Positions 63,574-64,000 of a DNA stretch of 64,000 bases are shown here, in pieces. The notes under the pieces were generated by a model. The model saw only the letters and a program-made list of their open reading frames with translations, was not told the DNA's origin and did not search any database. The stretch comes from Oopsacas minuta (lineage: Eukaryota; Porifera; Hexactinellida; Lyssacinosida; Leucopsacidae): contig JAKMXF010000024.1 in NCBI GenBank assembly GCA_024704765.1, forward strand, positions 25,218 to 89,217, written 5' to 3'. Each line of letters begins with the position of its first letter. The stretch's first letter is position 1. Position numbers and translations under genes: made by a program.

Positions 63574-64000
63574 GATAATTTTTTTATTTTACAGTATACT
63601 TACACTCGTTTATGTTACCTTTTAAGAATAACTCATATGTTACATTCAAATAAATTATATTTTTCCCATATTATATATTATTCCTTGCTTATAGAGGATG
63701 CCTTTATGTTATAACGACGCCATAAGCCCGCACTCCCCTTCTATTTCTAGTTTTGCGATTAACTTCAAATTGCTAATCTAAAACCGTGATACGATACTCC
63801 CATAATTCAGATATCAGTAATTCCTCTCCTTTGGCGTTTTCCCAATAATGAAGTGTGATGAGGGCGCTCCTCATTAAAGTTAAGCTATTTCTTATAAAAC
63901 TTGGTGCAAAGTTGACTCCCGCGCTCGTACTATGTATACAGAGGTTGCCATCAATTTAACTCAAGTTTGACTGTTCTAATGTACTATATTCGTAATATTC
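63574..64000. other. Right-edge flank
   Basis: AT-rich with a GC-richer part after 63700. No gene, RNA or repeat recognised. Confidence 0.4.

Overview
The window is animal nuclear DNA. It is AT-rich. Three long genes are split by GT-AG introns of a few hundred to several thousand bases, while most other genes are uninterrupted reading frames. The gene set includes a receptor tyrosine kinase with EGF modules, STIM, DHX9, FANCM, NDC80, U11/U12-35K, SPATA17, a TTC16-like protein and a C20orf85/CIMIP1-like ciliary protein. Together they point to a ciliated, non-bilaterian metazoan. A sponge is my best guess, given the EGF-type receptor kinase and the RING-less NHL proteins, but the species cannot be fixed from sequence alone.

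Layout. 1-1407: end of a TPR (TTC16-like) gene. 1784-2824 (-): ADAP/centaurin-alpha-like ArfGAP with two PH domains. 3300-19066: FANCM in 11 exons (5118 coding bases, 1705 aa), with an intronless EGF receptor tyrosine kinase (12865-14994) inside intron 9. 19605-29107: RNA polymerase I largest subunit in 5 exons (1712 aa), with an intronless LRR-EGF membrane protein on the opposite strand inside intron 2. 29566-38532: DHX9/RNA helicase A in 11 exons (1224 aa), with a small antisense ciliary gene inside intron 2. Then come HAX1-like (39178-39921), a STIM homologue with a duplicated EF-hand/SAM module (40844-42700), a frameshifted small gene (43344-43795), a RING protein with a Cys/His-rich tail (44872-46044), NDC80 (46261-48204), SNRNP35 (49164-49688), SPATA17 (50659-51780) and a coiled-coil/NHL protein (52269-53495).

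From about 53.5 kb the DNA is repeat-rich. A head-to-tail array of a Penelope-like retroelement (minus strand) sits in ATT microsatellites. It holds one full copy with two overlapping reading frames (RT plus GIY-YIG in the second) and two 5'-truncated copies. Each copy carries what I read as a hammerhead ribozyme. A strongly divergent histone H4 gene (60563-60931, -) follows, between two copies of an unidentified repeat. The last 2 kb hold a MITE, a hAT terminus and transposase fragment, a broken partial copy of NDC80 and a broken NHL fragment. The NDC80 fragment stops exactly at a 19-bp Tn5/Nextera mosaic-end sequence (62967-62985), so that join is suspect.

Most genes are housekeeping or ciliary (genome stability, rRNA transcription, RNA helicase, kinetochore, minor spliceosome, store-operated calcium entry) and do not form one pathway. 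The main points of interest are the duplicated EF-SAM STIM, the H4 variant lacking K16 and K20, the ribozyme-bearing two-ORF Penelope-like array, the three intronless genes nested in host introns, and several small MITE families.
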